Positions 17,193 through 24,793 of a stretch of DNA of 64,000 bases are shown one piece after another. Each line of letters begins with the position of its first letter. The first letter of the stretch is position 1. The notes beneath the pieces were generated by a model. The model was given only the letters and a program-made list of their open reading frames with translations, was not told the DNA's origin and did not search any database. The DNA is from Acidimicrobiales bacterium (lineage in GTDB: Bacteria > Actinomycetota > Acidimicrobiia > Acidimicrobiales > SHLQ01). Position numbers and translations under genes: made by a program. The DNA is taken from NCBI GenBank assembly GCA_020629635.1, contig JAHDCX010000001.1, positions 530,104-594,103 of the forward strand, written 5' to 3'.

Positions 17193-17645
17193 TCAGCCCG
17201 GGCGGATCTCGTCGAGGAGCACCGACGTCTGCGTGGCGATCACGCCGGGAACGGACTGCAGGTCTCGCAGCACCACATCACGCATCTCGTGGAGGTTCGC
17301 CGCACGCAGCAACACGATCACATCGTGTTCTCCGGCCGCGAGTCCGACCCATTCCACCCCGGCGAGCGCCGCCAGATCACTGCTCGTCTCCTGCCATCGG
17401 TGCTGATCGACCCGCAAGAAGGCGAGCGCGCACACGCCAAGGCCGATCTTTTCTGGGTCGACCTCGGCCCGAAAGCCTCGGATCACACCGGCATCGCAGA
17501 GACGGTCGAACCGGGAGTATGCGGTGGCACGCCCGATTCCGGCGGCTTCCGCGATGGCGGGGATGGACATCCGCCCGTCGCGGAGCAGGCAGTTGACGAT
17601 CGTCTGGTCGATCGGGTCGAGCGGAGTCGTCGACGGGATGTTCAT
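17193..17645 (-). CDS. Lrp/AsnC-family transcriptional regulator
   Basis: 150 residues: an N-terminal helix-turn-helix ('LDPIDQTIVNCLLRDGRMSIPAIAEAAGIGRATAYSRFDRL') and a C-terminal RAM/AsnC ligand-binding domain ('VCALAFLRVDQ', 'VEWVGLAAGEHDVIVLLRAANLHEMRDVV'). These proteins sense amino acids as oligomers. ATG 17645 is used because a TAGGCT -10 box lies 7 nt upstream and the residues further upstream are not conserved in type. It is divergent to the aromatic amino acid hydroxylase (85 nt between starts), which it probably controls. Confidence 0.88.
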   Translation of the reverse strand: MNIPSTTPLDPIDQTIVNCLLRDGRMSIPAIAEAAGIGRATAYSRFDRLCDAGVIRGFRAEVDPEKIGLGVCALAFLRVDQHRWQETSSDLAALAGVEWVGLAAGEHDVIVLLRAANLHEMRDVVLRDLQSVPGVIATQTSVLLDEIRPG

Positions 17646-17652
17646 ACTCAAC

Positions 17653-17658
17653 AGCCTA
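17653..17658 (-). promoter_or_regulatory. Leaderless -10 box of the AsnC-type regulator
   Basis: TAGGCT on the minus strand, 7 nt before ATG 17645. Confidence 0.5.
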
Positions 17659-17718
17659 GCCAAGGCAGACGATCCTCTGACTTTGGTCAGCTTCTCCAGA
17701 TTCTTGATCGACATAGTT

Positions 17719-17724
17719 GATACT
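17719..17724 (+). promoter_or_regulatory. Putative -10 box of the hydroxylase gene
   Basis: GATACT, 6 nt before ATG 17731; weaker match than the TANNNT boxes of other genes. Confidence 0.4.
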
Positions 17725-17730
17725 TGGTGC

Positions 17731-18549
17731 ATGATCGTCGACTCGGATGCTGTCTATCGGGCCCGGCGGGCCTGGTTCGCCGAGCACGCAACGGGTCCGG
17801 GGGAGCGTCCAGCGTTTGTCGACTACACGACCGATGAAGATCTGGTCTGGTCGACGGTTGTTCCTGCGCTGCACGCTCGCTGGATGCACGCCGCCGTACC
17901 CGAGATTCTGGACGCCGCGGCGGTCGTTGGTCTGCCGGCCAGTCGTGTGCCGCAGCTCACCGAGGTGACCGAGCGGCTCGTCGGCACCGGCTTCGAGTTC
18001 CACGCCGTGGCGGGTCTGGTCCCGGTCGACGTGTTCTTCGGCGCGCTTGCGACGCGCCGATTTCTCTCCACGCAGTATCTGCGTCATCCGGCGTCACCGC
18101 TCTACACCGAGGAGCCCGACATCGTGCACGAGGTCGTCGGGCACGCCACGTTGCTCGCCGACCCCCGACTTGCCCAACTCCACGTGATGGCGGGCGAAGC
18201 CATTCTTCGATGCGACGATCCAGTCGCCCGCCAGTTCGTGGCCGACGTCTTCTGGTTCAGCGTGGAATTCGGCGTCGTCCGCGGCCACGACGGCGTGGTG
18301 CGCGGTTGGGGTGCCGGCGTGTTGTCGTCAATCGCGGAGATCGATCATCTCACTCACGTGGAGACCCGACCGCTCGACATCGACGAGATGGGCACTTTCC
18401 CGTATCGGATCGATCAGGTGCAGCCGGTGCTGTTCGCCGCCGAGTCGCTCGATCATGCCGTCGACGTCGTTGGAGGATTCTTCGCCCACGCCACCAACGA
18501 GAACGTGCGTCGTCGAGTTCAGCGCCACCGGTCGGCTGACGTCGCCTGA
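17731..18549 (+). CDS. phhA: Biopterin-dependent aromatic amino acid hydroxylase (phenylalanine 4-monooxygenase-like)
   Basis: 272 residues, the size of bacterial phenylalanine hydroxylases that lack the ACT domain. Iron ligands are visible: the two histidines in 'EEPDIVHEVVGHATLLADP' match the mammalian PDICHELLGH motif, and the glutamate in 'VFWFSVEFGVVRG' matches the third ligand. 'WGAGVLSSIAEI' corresponds to the conserved GAGLLSSxxE segment. The expected reaction is phenylalanine to tyrosine with tetrahydropterin and oxygen. It lies between its probable AsnC-type regulator and the phenylacetate genes. Its last 31 nt overlap the convergent paaX gene. Confidence 0.88.
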   Translation: MIVDSDAVYRARRAWFAEHATGPGERPAFVDYTTDEDLVWSTVVPALHARWMHAAVPEILDAAAVVGLPASRVPQLTEVTERLVGTGFEFHAVAGLVPVDVFFGALATRRFLSTQYLRHPASPLYTEEPDIVHEVVGHATLLADPRLAQLHVMAGEAILRCDDPVARQFVADVFWFSVEFGVVRGHDGVVRGWGAGVLSSIAEIDHLTHVETRPLDIDEMGTFPYRIDQVQPVLFAAESLDHAVDVVGGFFAHATNENVRRRVQRHRSADVA

Positions 18550-19379
18550 GCAGCACCGAGCAATTCGTCGAGGTGTCGTTCGCTCGCCTTCTGGAGCGCA
18601 CGGTAGGTGGTTCGGGTGAGCTCGCGAGCTTCGGTGCCGGGCCAATCGGCCGGAACGAGGGCAGCGGGCAACGAGGGGGTCCGAAGAGCCAGGCGTCGCC
18701 AGTTCGTGATGAGCAGGATGCGCGCGGAGAGGGCAGACGGAGGGTCGAGGTCCTGCCAGGTAGCACCGTTGTCGAAGGCGCGGAGGTGGCGCAGATAGAG
18801 CGCCTCGAGGTCGCCGTCGGGATCGAGCAACGTCCGACGACGGCCCTGGTCATCCCAGCTCCCAGCGATCAGCGGGCCTCGACTCACCGCGGCGAGCGAA
18901 GCATCGACCCGAGCAGCCTCATCGATGGCCGTCTCTGGAGTCGCAGTGGGCGACATCCAGACCGCAGCGTGAACTTGGCGAAACCCGGCCCACGTGAGCG
19001 CCCGGTCGAGCGAGGCTCGAGGTTCTCCGGTGGCGTCGGCCACGACGACGGTCCACTCGCCATCCCACTCCGGGTTCACGGCACCGTAGATGCGCGACTC
19101 GCCCTGATCGAAGGTCGGCTCGGCGTCGGGGGCAACGCGGTAGAAGCTGTGTCGCCCCTCGCGCTCCGACGTGACCAGCCCATCGGCGGAGAGACGGTGG
19201 AGGGCGGTCCGGACGGCGCGTTCGTTGACGCCGAGCGGCTCCATGATCTGGGCGAGTTGGCGTACCCCTGCGCGTGCATTCCTGGGACGCAGGGCGTCGC
19301 CGAACACGGTGGTGAGTACGACTCGGGCGCTGGCTTGGAGGTGTTCGTCGTCGAGGAGTCGACCAAGTGGGCTGGTCAC
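18519..19379 (-). CDS. paaX: PaaX-family transcriptional repressor
   Basis: 286 residues. Winged helix at the N-terminus ('VRQLAQIMEPLGVNERAVRTALHRLSADGLVTSEREGRHSFYRV'), then the PaaX central domain ('RIYGAVNPEWDGEWTVVVAD', 'RALTWAGFRQVHAAVWMSP') and C-terminal domain ('ILLITNWRRLALRTPSLPAALVPADWPGTEARELTRTTYRAL'). In E. coli PaaX represses the phenylacetate genes and is released by phenylacetyl-CoA. GTG 19379 overlaps the paaH stop as GTGA; GTG 19382 is an adjacent alternative. It is co-transcribed with paaH, and its presumed operator is in the paaH-paaZ intergenic region. It overlaps phhA by 31 nt at the 3' end. Confidence 0.92.
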   Translation of the reverse strand: MTSPLGRLLDDEHLQASARVVLTTVFGDALRPRNARAGVRQLAQIMEPLGVNERAVRTALHRLSADGLVTSEREGRHSFYRVAPDAEPTFDQGESRIYGAVNPEWDGEWTVVVADATGEPRASLDRALTWAGFRQVHAAVWMSPTATPETAIDEAARVDASLAAVSRGPLIAGSWDDQGRRRTLLDPDGDLEALYLRHLRAFDNGATWQDLDPPSALSARILLITNWRRLALRTPSLPAALVPADWPGTEARELTRTTYRALQKASERHLDELLGAAQATSADRWR

Positions 19380-20206
19380 CACGTGTGAAAGCCTCGGCCG
19401 GTCTTCTTGCCGAGGTGGCCCTGCTCGACAAGGTCGCGGAGGAGCTGTGGTGGCTCGAATCGGTCGCCGAGCTCGGCGTGGAGATGCTCGGCGATCGCCA
19501 GGCGCACATCGAGACCGACGAGATCGGTGAGCCGGAGTGGGCCCATCGGGTGCCTGTAGCCGAGCTCCATTGCGGTGTCGATGTCGGCGGCCGACGCAAC
19601 GCCGGCCTCGACCATGCGGATCGCTTCGAGTCCGAGGGCGAGCCCGAGCCGGCTCGATGCGAAGCCGGGGGAGTCCTGGACGACGATCGGCGTCTTGTCG
19701 ATCGAGCGGACGAAGTCGAGGCAGGTATCAACCGTTGCGACGTCGGTGGCTGTGCCGGTGACGATCTCGACGAGTGACGAGACGGGCACGGGATTGAAGA
19801 AGTGCAGGCCGATCACGCGACTCGGATGGGTGAGTTGCTCGGCGATGCGGCCGATCGCGAGCGAGCTGGTGTTGCTCGCAAGAATCGTCGACGGGTCGTG
19901 TTCGGCCTCGAGATCGCAGAAGCAGGCGATCTTCAGGTCGAGGTCTTCGGGGATCGCTTCGATCACGAGGTCGACAGTCGGCGCAGCGGCGTCGGCGGTG
20001 ACCCAGGTGATCGAACGGAGGATCGTGGTCGGATCGAGGGCCTCGTTGCGGCGGGCGAGTCGGGTGAGGGAGTCGTCGACCCTGGCTCGTGCGGCGTCGA
20101 GCGCTTCGGCGCTGGAGTCGCGTACGTGGACGGCGTGGCCGTGGACCGCGGCGGTGGTGGCGATGCCGGCGCCCATGGTGCCGCCGCCGACAACGAGGAT
20201 GTTCAT
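19376..20206 (-). CDS. paaH: 3-hydroxyacyl-CoA dehydrogenase (PaaH-like)
   Basis: 276 residues of the short 3-hydroxybutyryl-CoA dehydrogenase type: NAD-binding 'ILVVGGGTMGAGIATTAAVHGH', 'EAIPEDLDLK', 'ILASNTSSLAIGRIA', the catalytic His segment 'RVIGLHFFNPVPVSSLVEIV', and 'YRHPMGPLRLTDLVGLDV' with C-terminal 'KKTGRGFHTW'. It would oxidise 3-hydroxyadipyl-CoA to 3-oxoadipyl-CoA in phenylacetate breakdown, judging from the neighbouring paa genes; a role in butyrate-type metabolism cannot be excluded. ATG 20206 is chosen because TAAGGT lies 7 nt upstream. Confidence 0.88.
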   Translation of the reverse strand: MNILVVGGGTMGAGIATTAAVHGHAVHVRDSSAEALDAARARVDDSLTRLARRNEALDPTTILRSITWVTADAAAPTVDLVIEAIPEDLDLKIACFCDLEAEHDPSTILASNTSSLAIGRIAEQLTHPSRVIGLHFFNPVPVSSLVEIVTGTATDVATVDTCLDFVRSIDKTPIVVQDSPGFASSRLGLALGLEAIRMVEAGVASAADIDTAMELGYRHPMGPLRLTDLVGLDVRLAIAEHLHAELGDRFEPPQLLRDLVEQGHLGKKTGRGFHTW

Positions 20207-20213
20207 GTGACTC

Positions 20214-20219
20214 ACCTTA
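20214..20219 (-). promoter_or_regulatory. Leaderless -10 box of paaH-paaX
   Basis: TAAGGT on the minus strand, 7 nt before ATG 20206. Confidence 0.5.
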
Positions 20220-20237
20220 CCAGTGGGCTGAGCGACG

Positions 20238-20277
20238 TGATACGGATCCTTTACGAATCAGCGAGATACCCGTATCA
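20238..20277. promoter_or_regulatory. Candidate PaaX operator in the paaH/paaZ intergenic region
   Basis: TGATAC (20238-20243) and GTATCA (20272-20277) form an inverted pair separated by 28 nt; the E. coli PaaX operator is reported as TGATTC-N27-GAATCA. The half sites extend to TGATACGGAT and, on the minus strand, TGATACGGGT. A further half site GAATCA lies at 20255-20260. The right half overlaps the -10 box of paaZ. Confidence 0.6.
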
Positions 20278-20278
20278 T
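20273..20278 (+). promoter_or_regulatory. Leaderless -10 box of the paaZ operon
   Basis: TATCAT, 7 nt before ATG 20286; it overlaps the right half of the PaaX-type operator. Confidence 0.5.
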
Positions 20279-20285
20279 GTCCGTC

Positions 20286-22373
20286 ATGCGGATTCTCGAG
20301 AGTCATGTCGCCGGCGTGTGGAGCGCACCTCCTGTGGGTACCGAGGGCCGCCCAATCCGCAACGCCGTGACGGGCGAGGCGATCAGTGTTGTGTCGTCCG
20401 AGGGGGTCGACATGGGCGCGGTGCTTGCGCACGCTCGCACGGTCGGTGGACCGGCGCTGCGGGAGATGACCTTCCACGAACGATCGCTGTTGCTCAAGGC
20501 GGTCGGGCAGCTGTTGCTCTCCCCGGAGGTCAAGGAGGAGCTCTACGCGGTCTCGCGCACGACCGGCGCTACCGATGCCGATTCGTGGATCGACATCGAC
20601 GGGGGAGCGGGCGTCCTGCTCACGTATTCGAGCAAGTCCCGAAAGGAGCTCCCCAACGCAAAGGTCGCCCTCGACGGCGCACCGGAGGTCTTGTCCCGGG
20701 ACGGGTCGTTCCTCGCCGCACACATCCATTCGCCACGTCGCGGAGCGTTCGTCCACATCAACGCCTTCAACTTCCCGGTGTGGGGCATGTTGGAGAAGTT
20801 CGCGCCGTCGTTCATCGCGGGCGTGCCCTCGATCGTGAAGCCCGCCTCGCAGACGGCACATCTGACCGAGGCGGCGGTCCGGATCATCCTCGAGGCGGGG
20901 ATCCTTCCGGAGGGGTCGCTTCAGCTGATCTGTGGAGGGGTCGGTGATCTGCTCGATCGACTCGATGCCCAGGACGCCGTCGGTTTCACCGGCTCGGCGA
21001 CCACGGCCCGGATGCTGCGTGCCCACCCGAACGTGATCGACAACGCGGTTCGGTTCACCGCCGAAGCCGACTCGATCAACTCTGCGGTTCTTGCCCCGTC
21101 GAGCGGACCGGGGACGCCCGAGTTCGATCTTTTTGTTGCGGAGGTCGTCAAGGAGATGTCGACCAAGGCCGGACAGAAGTGCACGGCGATTCGGCGGGCG
21201 TTCGTTCCGGCGGTCTACGCCGATGCGGCATCGGAGGCGCTCGCCGAGGCGATCACGGCGTTGCGGGTCGGTGACCCGAACGACGAGTCCGTGACCATGG
21301 GGGCGCTCGCCAGTCACGAGCAGCGCGACGAGGTGGCCCGTTCGGTCGAGACACTGCGGTCGGCCGCCGAGGTGGTGGTCGACTCCTGTGAGTGGCACGG
21401 GGTCGACCCCGAGGTCGGTGCGTTCCATGCACCGACGCTGTTGCGGGCCACCGACGTTGATGCACCGGTGATCCACGACACCGAAGCCTTCGGCCCAGTC
21501 GCCACACTGGTTCCCTACGACGGCATCGACCACGCGGTCGAGCTCGTCGGCCGTGGCGGAGGCAGCCTCGTTGCGTCGGTCTATGGCGCAGACACAGTCG
21601 AGGTTGCCGAGATCACCACGGGCATCGCCGCCGACCATGGCCGGGTGCTCGTCGTCGACACCACGATGGCCAAGGCCTCGACCGGCCACGGTTCGCCGTT
21701 GCCGCACCTGGTCCATGGCGGCCCCGGTCGGGCGGGCGGCGGCGAAGAGATGGGCGGCATGCGCGGGGTGTTCCACCACATGCAACGCACGGCCATCCAG
21801 GGCTCGCCCGACGCACTGACGGCGATCACCGGGGAGTACATGCCCGGCGCCTCCGTCGCCGAGCAGAAGGGGCATCCGTTCCGTCTCGACTTTGAGACCC
21901 TCGAGGTCGGCGACTCGGTCACCACCGGATCGCGGATCATCACGCGCCAGGACATCGAGGACTTCGCCCACTGGACTGGCGACACGTTCTACGCCCACAT
22001 GGACGAGGACGCTGCAGCCCGTAGCCCGATCTTCGGCGGCATCGTCGCCCATGGGTATCTCGTGTTGTCGATCGCTGCCGGGTTGTTCGTCGACCCCGAC
22101 GAAGGGCCCGTGCTCGCCAACTACGGCATCGATCGCTTGCGCTTTGCCACGCCGACCCGGCCCGGCGACGAGATCCATGTGGTGCTCACCTGCAAGCGCA
22201 AGACGTTGCTCGCCGGCCGCGGTTATGGCGAGGTCGCCTGGGCGACGCAGGTGATCAACCAGAACGGCGAACTCGCCGCCACCTACGACGTCCTCACGAT
22301 GGTCGCCAACGCCCCGGGTGTGAACGGCGCCCCCGAAACGCCGATCTCCCACGACCCGGCAGGAGCCAGCTGA
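20286..22373 (+). CDS. paaZ: Bifunctional oxepin-CoA hydrolase / 3-oxo-5,6-dehydrosuberyl-CoA semialdehyde dehydrogenase
   Basis: 695 residues, two domains. Residues 1 to about 520 are an aldehyde dehydrogenase with the catalytic Cys in 'STKAGQKCTAIRRAFVP' and 'INAFNFPVWGMLEKFAPSFIAG' in the cofactor region. From about 530 a MaoC-like hot-dog hydratase follows ('DIEDFAHWTGDTFYAHMDEDAAARSPIFGGIVAHGYLVLSIAAG'). This is the PaaZ architecture: ring-opening hydrolysis of oxepin-CoA followed by oxidation of the aldehyde. ATG 20286 fits the -10 box; ATG 20277 is in frame but lies within the -10/operator. The stop overlaps the paaA start (TGATG). Confidence 0.93.
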   Translation: MRILESHVAGVWSAPPVGTEGRPIRNAVTGEAISVVSSEGVDMGAVLAHARTVGGPALREMTFHERSLLLKAVGQLLLSPEVKEELYAVSRTTGATDADSWIDIDGGAGVLLTYSSKSRKELPNAKVALDGAPEVLSRDGSFLAAHIHSPRRGAFVHINAFNFPVWGMLEKFAPSFIAGVPSIVKPASQTAHLTEAAVRIILEAGILPEGSLQLICGGVGDLLDRLDAQDAVGFTGSATTARMLRAHPNVIDNAVRFTAEADSINSAVLAPSSGPGTPEFDLFVAEVVKEMSTKAGQKCTAIRRAFVPAVYADAASEALAEAITALRVGDPNDESVTMGALASHEQRDEVARSVETLRSAAEVVVDSCEWHGVDPEVGAFHAPTLLRATDVDAPVIHDTEAFGPVATLVPYDGIDHAVELVGRGGGSLVASVYGADTVEVAEITTGIAADHGRVLVVDTTMAKASTGHGSPLPHLVHGGPGRAGGGEEMGGMRGVFHHMQRTAIQGSPDALTAITGEYMPGASVAEQKGHPFRLDFETLEVGDSVTTGSRIITRQDIEDFAHWTGDTFYAHMDEDAAARSPIFGGIVAHGYLVLSIAAGLFVDPDEGPVLANYGIDRLRFATPTRPGDEIHVVLTCKRKTLLAGRGYGEVAWATQVINQNGELAATYDVLTMVANAPGVNGAPETPISHDPAGAS

Positions 22374-23302
22374 TGCCTCGAACCTGGACCGACATGGACG
22401 ACTTCGAGGCGTTCCTCGATGACGGCGGGATCGTCGAAGTCGACGATGACATGCCCGACGAGTACCGCAACGCGGTGTTCGCCTTCATCGAGATGCACGC
22501 GAACTCCGAGCTCATGGGTGGGCTGACTGAGCGGGATTGGATTCCGCGCACGCCGGGGCTGCGCCACAAGATGTCGGTGCTCGCCAAGACCCAGGACGAG
22601 ATCGGTCATGGGCATCTGCTCTACATGGTCGCCGCCGACATGGGGATCAAGACCCGCACGGAGATGCTGGAGGACCTGTTTGCCGGACGGAGTCGCTTCC
22701 ACAACGTGTTCCACTACAAGGCGCACACGTGGGGTGATCAGGTGGCGATTGCGTTCCTGGTCGACGCGGCGGCGCTCGCCAGCCAGCAGGCGGTGTTCAA
22801 GAACTGCTCGTACGGTCCGTACCGACGCATCCTGAAGCGCATCATCTCCGAAGAGGGTTTCCACATGCGTCTCGGCGAGGACCGCATGATGCGCATCGCC
22901 GAGGGGACCGAAACCCAGAAGCAGATCTTCCAGGACTCGCTCGACCGGTGGTTCTGGCCGGCGCTGCAGCTGTTCGGGCCTGACTCGAAACCCAACGACG
23001 TGTTGTTGCGCTGGCACATCAAGTCGGAGCGCAACGAGGTCCTGCGAGACAAATGGGTGCAGAAGTTCGTGCCGATGCTCCACAGCTACGGGTTCAGCGT
23101 GCCCGCCCCCGATCTCTCGTACGACGACGAGACGGGCAAGTGGGACGTTGGCCCAATCGACTGGGAGCCCCTCAAGCGCACGCTCGCCCAAGGTGGCCCG
23201 GATTCGGAGCGCCGGATCCGAGAGGCGCGAGAGAATTGGGAACGAACCGCCTGGGTGCGGGCGGCGATGGAACAGCCGGACACCGTCGGGGCGACCACAT
23301 GA
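22373..23302 (+). CDS. paaA: Phenylacetyl-CoA 1,2-epoxidase, catalytic subunit PaaA
   Basis: 309 residues. The carboxylate-bridged diiron site is apparent: Glu in 'VFAFIEMHANSELMGG', 'KTQDEIGHGHLLYMVA' (E-x-x-H) and 'ISEEGFHMRLGEDRMM' (E-x-x-x-H region). PaaA is the oxygen-activating subunit of the multicomponent epoxidase that converts phenylacetyl-CoA to its ring 1,2-epoxide and works in complex with PaaC, PaaB and the reductase PaaE. Tightly coupled: start overlaps paaZ, stop overlaps paaD by 4 nt. Confidence 0.95.
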   Translation: MPRTWTDMDDFEAFLDDGGIVEVDDDMPDEYRNAVFAFIEMHANSELMGGLTERDWIPRTPGLRHKMSVLAKTQDEIGHGHLLYMVAADMGIKTRTEMLEDLFAGRSRFHNVFHYKAHTWGDQVAIAFLVDAAALASQQAVFKNCSYGPYRRILKRIISEEGFHMRLGEDRMMRIAEGTETQKQIFQDSLDRWFWPALQLFGPDSKPNDVLLRWHIKSERNEVLRDKWVQKFVPMLHSYGFSVPAPDLSYDDETGKWDVGPIDWEPLKRTLAQGGPDSERRIREARENWERTAWVRAAMEQPDTVGATT

Positions 23303-23757
23303 TCGGGCTCGAACTCGCGGTGCACGAAGCCATCGCGTCGGTTGACGACCCCGAGTATCCCGGCGTGTCGATCGTGGACCTCGGCCTGCTCGAACGCCTC
23401 GACGTGGGCGCCGACGGTGGGGTCCGGGTTGGGTTGATTCCGACGTTCTCGGGCTGCCCGGCGCTCGACATGATCAAGGCCGATGTTGCCGCGGCGCTCG
23501 CCGCGGTGGACGGCGTGCGGTCGGTCGAGGTCGTCTGGCTGTCGGCGCAGGTCTGGAGCGTCGATCGAATCGACGCCGAGACCCGGGCGGCAATCGGTCG
23601 TGAGTTCACGGTGTCGATCCGTATGCCCGACGGTCGCTCGTTGTGCCCGCTCTGTGGGACCGAGACGGTCGAGCTGTCGATGTTCGGCCCGAGTCGATGC
23701 CGATCGGTGCATCGCTGTGAGGCGTGCGCCGAGACGGTCGAAGTGATGCGGAGCTGA
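23299..23757 (+). CDS. paaD: PaaD-like protein of the phenylacetyl-CoA epoxidase cluster
   Basis: 152 residues. An N-terminal DUF59/MIP18-type domain ('DPEYPGVSIVDLGLLERLDV', 'VGLIPTFSGCPALDMIKADV') is followed by a C-terminal zinc-ribbon-like module with four Cys in two CxxC pairs ('CPLCGTETVEL' and 'CRSVHRCEACAETVEV'). PaaD belongs to the Fe-S maturation-type proteins and is needed for an active epoxidase, probably for cluster assembly. Here it lies between paaA and paaB, instead of after paaC as in E. coli. Its start overlaps paaA; 2 nt separate it from paaB. Confidence 0.9.
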   Translation: MIGLELAVHEAIASVDDPEYPGVSIVDLGLLERLDVGADGGVRVGLIPTFSGCPALDMIKADVAAALAAVDGVRSVEVVWLSAQVWSVDRIDAETRAAIGREFTVSIRMPDGRSLCPLCGTETVELSMFGPSRCRSVHRCEACAETVEVMRS

Positions 23758-23759
23758 CC

Positions 23760-24038
23760 ATGCACACCTATGAGATCTTCTTGAAGAAGGACGGCCGGGA
23801 CGAGTACCGCCACGCCGGTGCAGTCGACGCCGCCAACGACGACCTCGCCCTCGTCATGGCACGTGAGAGCTACATCCGCCGTGCCGAGGGCGACCGGCTG
23901 TGGCTCGTCCGCCGAGACCACGTCATCGTCGGCGATCGCGACTTCGTCAGCCCCAACGCCGACAAACCCCACCGCCACCACGACGGGAGCGCCGTGGCTG
24001 CCCGCCGCAAGGCATCCCGAGAGGAAAGCACCTCATGA
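23760..24038 (+). CDS. paaB: Phenylacetyl-CoA epoxidase subunit PaaB
   Basis: 92 residues, the usual length. 'YEIFLKKDGRDEYRHAGAVDAANDDLALVMARESYIRRAEGDRLWLVRRDHVI' is the typical PaaB sequence. It is a small structural subunit that bridges PaaAC units in the epoxidase. The C-terminal 20 residues are His- and basic-rich. Its stop overlaps the paaC start by 4 nt. Confidence 0.93.
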   Translation: MHTYEIFLKKDGRDEYRHAGAVDAANDDLALVMARESYIRRAEGDRLWLVRRDHVIVGDRDFVSPNADKPHRHHDGSAVAARRKASREESTS

Positions 24039-24793
24039 GCCTCAGCGACCGGAGTCATGCGATTGAGCTCATCCTGGCCTTTGCCGACGACAAGCACTTG
24101 ATGGGTCAACAGCACGCCGAGTGGATCGGGGTGACGCCGTTCCTCGAGGAGGACCTGGCGTTCTGCTCGATTGGCCAGGACGAGCTCGGCCATGCGGCGC
24201 TGCTCTACGAATTGCTGGTCGACGAGGACGATGAGGCGGCGATCGACGGGGCGATCGATGCGCTCGCCTTCGGCCGATCCGCCGACGAGTACCGGTCGTG
24301 TCACTTCGTCGAACTGTCCACCGACGACTGGGCTGAGGCCTTTGTCCGGCACTGGATGTTCGATCTCGCCGATCGGCTTCGGTGGGAGGCCGTCGCCAGC
24401 TCCACCAACGAGGCGTTGCGAGACATCGCTGCCCGGGTCGAACGCGAGGAGTTGTTTCATCGGATGCATGCCGACGGGATGCTCGACGTCCTCCTGGAGT
24501 CCGATGAAGGCCGATGCCGGCTCCGGGCGGCGACAGAGAAGATGGCGCCGTTGGCGCTCGCCATGTTCGAGCCCGTGGAAGGGGAGACCCAAGCGGTCGC
24601 CGATGGAGTGATCGACCGGCCATTCGCTGAGCGCAGGGACGAATTCGTCGCCGCAGTCGAGGCGCGGGTCGGTCCGATCGATTGGGGCGAACCGCCGAGT
24701 CAGGACGGTCGGCGGGTCCGGTCGGCGGATTGGGCGCCGCTGATGGCCCGTATGCGCGAAGTGTTCGAGCTCGACCTGGAGGCCCGGTGGTGA
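24035..24793 (+). CDS. paaC: Phenylacetyl-CoA epoxidase structural subunit PaaC
   Basis: 252 residues with a ferritin-like diiron-protein fold. 'LAFCSIGQDELGHAALLYELL' and 'VEREELFHRMHADGMLDVLL' retain ExxH-like positions. In E. coli PaaC does not carry the catalytic iron but forms the heterodimer with PaaA. Start overlaps paaB and stop overlaps the hydratase gene (GTGA). No paaE reductase gene follows, which is the position it normally has. Confidence 0.92.
   Translation: MSLSDRSHAIELILAFADDKHLMGQQHAEWIGVTPFLEEDLAFCSIGQDELGHAALLYELLVDEDDEAAIDGAIDALAFGRSADEYRSCHFVELSTDDWAEAFVRHWMFDLADRLRWEAVASSTNEALRDIAARVEREELFHRMHADGMLDVLLESDEGRCRLRAATEKMAPLALAMFEPVEGETQAVADGVIDRPFAERRDEFVAAVEARVGPIDWGEPPSQDGRRVRSADWAPLMARMREVFELDLEARW

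Noticed and set aside
20217..22352. 711-codon open frame antisense to paaZ
   Set aside because: It mirrors codon positions of paaZ in a GC-rich gene; composition is Arg/Asp/Gly-rich, with no domain, and paaZ is an unambiguous family member.
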